From Basidiobolus heterosporus B8920 (taxonomy: Eukaryota > Basidiobolomycota > Basidiobolomycetes > Basidiobolales > Basidiobolaceae): a stretch of DNA of 11,011 nt. Below are positions 8,277 through 11,011 of this stretch, piece after piece. Each line of letters starts with the position of its first letter. The stretch's first letter is position 1. The position numbers and the translations under genes were made by a program. The stretch covers positions 1 to 11,011 of the forward strand of contig JNET01034709.1 of NCBI GenBank assembly GCA_000697455.1. Reading direction: 5' to 3'. Below the pieces are notes generated by a model, which was not told the DNA's origin, made no database searches, and saw only the letters and a program-made list of their open reading frames with translations.

Positions 8277-9456
8277 GCCACTGTCATAAGACTGATAAAG
8301 TCGAAGTGTACCCAGCAGGCATATATCCGGTTTCACAGTGATTGGGTTTACAGTTAAAAACTCGAGGGAGCTGTTAGGTGGAAAAAGATCTAATCCCACC
8401 AACCGAAAACGCTTTCAAATGAATTTGCTATGGTTGTGGGCCAATCCCTAGTGCAAGGGAATCATGCACTTTTGCTGGGTCTCACCAATATTTCACGGAT
8501 AAGAGAATCAGGAATGAAGTACTGGTACCATTTTCAACCAATCTATTACAATTCATTGGATTAAATTGTTGGCCATGTTGTCTAACACCAAACTGTTTCA
8601 TATGAGATCATTACAGCACTAATCTAAATGGTGTAGCTGTTGGCAAATCTTGTTAGTTGAGCCCAAGTCTTGAAATGGTTCTCGTACTTGGTTAATGCAA
8701 TGTACCCTTCGCTTGCTATATTGCCACAAAATTTACTATTGTCTAAGGTCCAAGGCAACCAAACCCACATCCAACCGGTATTCTTATCAGTGATTTGGTA
8801 CTCAACCACCCTCTCTGATAATCGTAATCAAAAAGGGAAAGGTTTCAGGAAAGGATCTTCGAATGCGCCAAGTGAACTGGTACTTGTATGGGCCTACACC
8901 AGGTAGTCGAATCGGAGTTTCAAGCAATTTAATTGCTCTCTTCCTCGTAAAGAAAGATAATCTACCAAAATATTGTTGCACAAAACATACGTTTGGTGCT
9001 AAATAATCGGGAATTGATAACAATCTCATATTTATTTATTTGGATGCTAATTAAGTAACTGCTGGAGATTATGGATTGGCTCGAGTTATGTAGTACACGG
9101 CAAGAGATAAGGTAGTTATGTATACATGCTAGGAGTGATAATACCTTCCGAATCCTGGCTGTGCCCAGTTCACATTGTTTGTACCCAGCTCTTGAGTGGA
9201 CTTGGGGTTAAGGCGCTGGGAGGCAGCAACTGAATGTAGGTTTAGGGTTGGGGCTTGCAATGACCGATCAGCAATCGGATGGCAGCTCTGCTAAATTTTA
9301 CGTCAATTTTTCTGTAATAACTATCTGATCAAAAGCGTCAGTATTGCACGTGTTTGACATCTTAGCGTACATACTTACTATGTTGGTTTTGGCGAGAAAA
9401 TTTGAATCATTGTACGCAATTGGTTGCTAGACATGAATAGGATAATTAGGCTTTAA

Positions 9457-9467
9457 GGGGGAGGGGG
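9457..9467 (+). repeat. G-rich tract GGGGGAGGGGG
   Basis: This is an unusually G-rich run in AT-rich surroundings. A further patch with several G runs lies at about 9195-9255 on the same strand. The tract lies inside the fossil interval but on the strand opposite to its coding sense. Two AGGGG stress-element cores are present, but no gene is near enough to be controlled by them. Confidence 0.7.
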
Positions 9468-9576
9468 TAAGAACTCTCAACTGACACTGCTTGTACCCAG
9501 TGGTTTGTACACAATTGGATGTGACGGCAATCTGGTAGTCAATTAGCTTTGAAGGTTGTGTGCGTATTCTTAGTCT

Positions 9577-9592
9577 TTATCGATGTCGATAA
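9577..9592. repeat. Short inverted repeat TTATCGA-TG-TCGATAA
   Basis: Two exact 7-bp arms are separated by 2 bp. The shape is that of a dimer-binding site, but the copy is single and lies in the retrotransposon remnant, so it may be chance. Confidence 0.7.
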
Positions 9593-9870
9593 TATCTGGG
9601 ACTTCAAAACCATTCGGACACCATATTACTTTGTCTTCTTAAGCATGGGAAAGTGTTGATGGGTTCATATGCATCGGTAAACAAACCTGCTTAAGGCAGG
9701 GTGATTATTATATCTTTTAGTCAGGTAACAGAGTCGATTCATGAAGTGCTTGACATATAGTTTCCATGTCGTGGATTTTACGTGTAAAGGGTGGAACTCA
9801 GTGATTTTGTATATTATTTTCCTAAATCCTTGATTCTGGAGTAACCTAAACCTACACGTGATGTACATAT

Positions 9871-11011
9871 AATATAGGTCTTTGGTAGAGGTGTATCATG
9901 TTATGGGTTATGGATCCTATGATGTCTAGCTAAAGCGGTAGCTTTTCTTGTGTCAATTAGTAAATCAGTATCACGATGGATGTACATAACATCTCAATAT
10001 TTGAAGCACATCTTTCACAGAAATATATTTTCTAGATGATGTTCGAAGTAGGTTTGTATTAGCTATCATAACAAATGCTCTTAAACAGCTTATGTTGCTA
10101 GGTGTTTTTTTATGGGAAAAACTTTACTTGGTTCATTTAATATCGGGAGCATTGCTATGTATAATTGTCAAATCCTATTACTCTTAATTAACAAGAAAAA
10201 TCTACTCAAGGTATTATATTTGATCATCATACTTAATGCTCAGAAAATCAACAGGGATAAAAGTTCATGATTCTCTGTCAGCATCCCAACATTTAAATCA
10301 TTTTAGCTTTCCATTTTATTGACATTTCAATCTCTGTTGCATTGAAATATACAGCCTAGCAGCCAGCTACATGATTTCGAGTTATTCAAGCAACACAAGT
10401 GAACTGGGTTTCCTTAGTTGAAAGTATGGGCAGCAAATTGTATGAGTAAGTAACTCTTTACATTTACTCAATTGACCACTACAAGCCTTTAAACTATATA
10501 ATAAAACTTCCAAGCTAAATCAGCAGTTCTGATATCCGTATCCACAAATGAGGAGGGTAGCATTTGAGGTAGAAAAGATATAATCATCTCCCTCCTTGAT
10601 CGTGATAAGCCATTGATCCTTTTCATCGTTATCGTGGGTAATAATCAAAAATCATAAATGCTTACTAATCAATGCTTAGATCATATTCACATATATGCTG
10701 AATGGTAACTATAAATAAATTCTCATGTTGAAATTAACATAGCATCTAATTATTTTTATAGAACTCGGACCCGGTATATTTACTTTACAATTTCTCCCTA
10801 TACAAAACTCATGTAGTAATATTGACTATTTTGGTGTACTGTCAAAATCCCTTCAGGCTTTATACAAAGATTCTTCAGACCTTTCTTAAATACATTCACA
10901 TAATTTAGCATCTAATTATTCATACTTGATCTCATCCTTATTATATTTACTTAGCAATTTCCTCTCACCCAGAATTTACACTTGTGTTTTACTTAGAATA
11001 TTTTTCACTAA
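9871..11011. other. AT-rich gene-free stretch
   Basis: No open frame of convincing length or recognisable motif is present on either strand, and no structured RNA was recognised. The sequence becomes more AT-rich and lower in complexity towards the end and carries the diverged direct repeat listed separately. Integrase or gag of the neighbouring fossil would belong on this side, but I could not recognise either. Confidence 0.5.
10741..10961 (+). repeat. Diverged direct repeat, two copies 166 bp apart
   Basis: Copy one is at about 10741-10794 and copy two at about 10907-10961. Both begin AGCATCTAATTATT, continue with 20-21 unrelated bases, then share TATATTTACTT and CAATTTC. The order and spacing agree to within one base, so this is a true old duplication and not low complexity alone. 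The second copy runs to near the window edge, so more copies may follow. Confidence 0.65.

Larger units (their letters stand above)
6841..8390. other. Gene-free stretch with minus-strand open frames of unknown origin
   Basis: No gene is supported. Minus-strand open runs occur at about 7358-7667 and 7966-8157, and a shorter one between about 7770 and 7915. Some look protein-like (for example KWNSSGRGWREIGTSVKQEM), but I recognise no domain in them. They lie directly downstream, in the minus-strand sense, of the longer Copia-type fossil. They could be its 3' non-coding or terminal-repeat sequence, another old element, or chance. No tRNA or other structured RNA was recognised. Confidence 0.35.
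8400..9870 (-). mobile_element. Fossil of a Ty1/Copia-type LTR retrotransposon, reverse transcriptase to RNase H part of pol
   Basis: Read on the minus strand, short motifs appear in the Copia pol order. HVKSTTW (about 9770-9790) resembles the D-V-K-x-A-F stretch of the reverse transcriptase. A stretch near 9690-9700 resembles the Y-G-L-K-Q segment. PNVCFVQQ (about 8990) resembles R-P-D-I-x-F-x-V-x-Q. TGWMWVWL followed by SEGYIALT (about 8680-8770) resembles S-G-Y-V-x-x-L and T-E-A-E-Y-x-A-L of RNase H. A last set near 8430-8570 resembles the closing RNase H segment. The copy is broken, with probably ten or more breaks, and the matches lie in several frames. Spacing is uneven, so later insertions are likely. 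No LTR pair, primer-binding site or target duplication was found, which with the decay suggests an old copy. Integrase and gag were not recognised. The call rests on short motifs only. Confidence 0.55.

Noticed and set aside
8670-8906. Plus-strand 78-codon open frame
   Set aside because: It is antisense to the RNase H part of the minus-strand fossil and shows no domain or plausible start context.
9239-9253. GGTTTAGGGTTGGGG as an interstitial telomere repeat
   Set aside because: Only about two imperfect TTAGGG-like units are present, with no array, inside an older mobile-element interval.
9665-9868. Minus-strand 67-codon open frame as a small gene
   Set aside because: Its content (HVKSTTW and surroundings) is better explained as part of the Copia-type reverse transcriptase fossil; there is no sign of an independent gene.

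Overview
The window looks like nuclear DNA of a fungus. It holds two intact, spliced, same-strand genes. Their nine introns are short and uniform (56-67 bp), all GT...AG, in moderately AT-rich DNA. Both proteins look fungal: a GT3 glycogen synthase close to yeast Gsy1/Gsy2, and a bHLH-zipper factor with the H-N-A-V-E-R-A-R-R basic region and V-R-K-P-S-K loop. Large gene-poor spaces, many introns and the protein flavour suggest a basidiomycete or an early-diverging (Mucoromycota/Zoopagomycota-like) fungus rather than a budding yeast. The species cannot be fixed from this sequence.

Layout: 1-215 is the leader/promoter end of the first gene. 216-2680 is glycogen synthase in nine exons (659 residues). 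2681 to about 2850 is its 3' UTR with AATAAA. About 2850-4800 holds no gene, only a TAA microsatellite, a pair of overlapping palindromes and one E-box. About 4800-5195 is a decayed plus-strand piece of a Ty1/Copia-type LTR retrotransposon (RNase H part of pol). 5262-5540 is an ATG-free leader. 5541-6607 is a two-exon bHLH-leucine-zipper gene (336 residues), with a poly(A) signal at 6814. About 6840-8400 is gene-free and contains two inverted repeats. About 8400-9870 on the minus strand is a second, longer Copia-type fossil (reverse transcriptase to RNase H). 9870-11011 is AT-rich, gene-free sequence ending in a diverged direct repeat.

The two genes have no visible functional link. Glycogen synthase makes the alpha-1,4-glucan store in the cytosol; the bHLH factor should bind CACGTG-type sites in the nucleus. 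They are probably just neighbours. The bHLH gene sits between two old, oppositely oriented Copia-type remnants, and the upstream one ends about 70 bp before the inferred leader.

I found no new biological system. The points most worth a second look are the two retrotransposon fossils (recognised from short motifs only), a stop-free intron of 63 nt in the glycogen synthase gene, and the in-frame ATG inside the bHLH intron.
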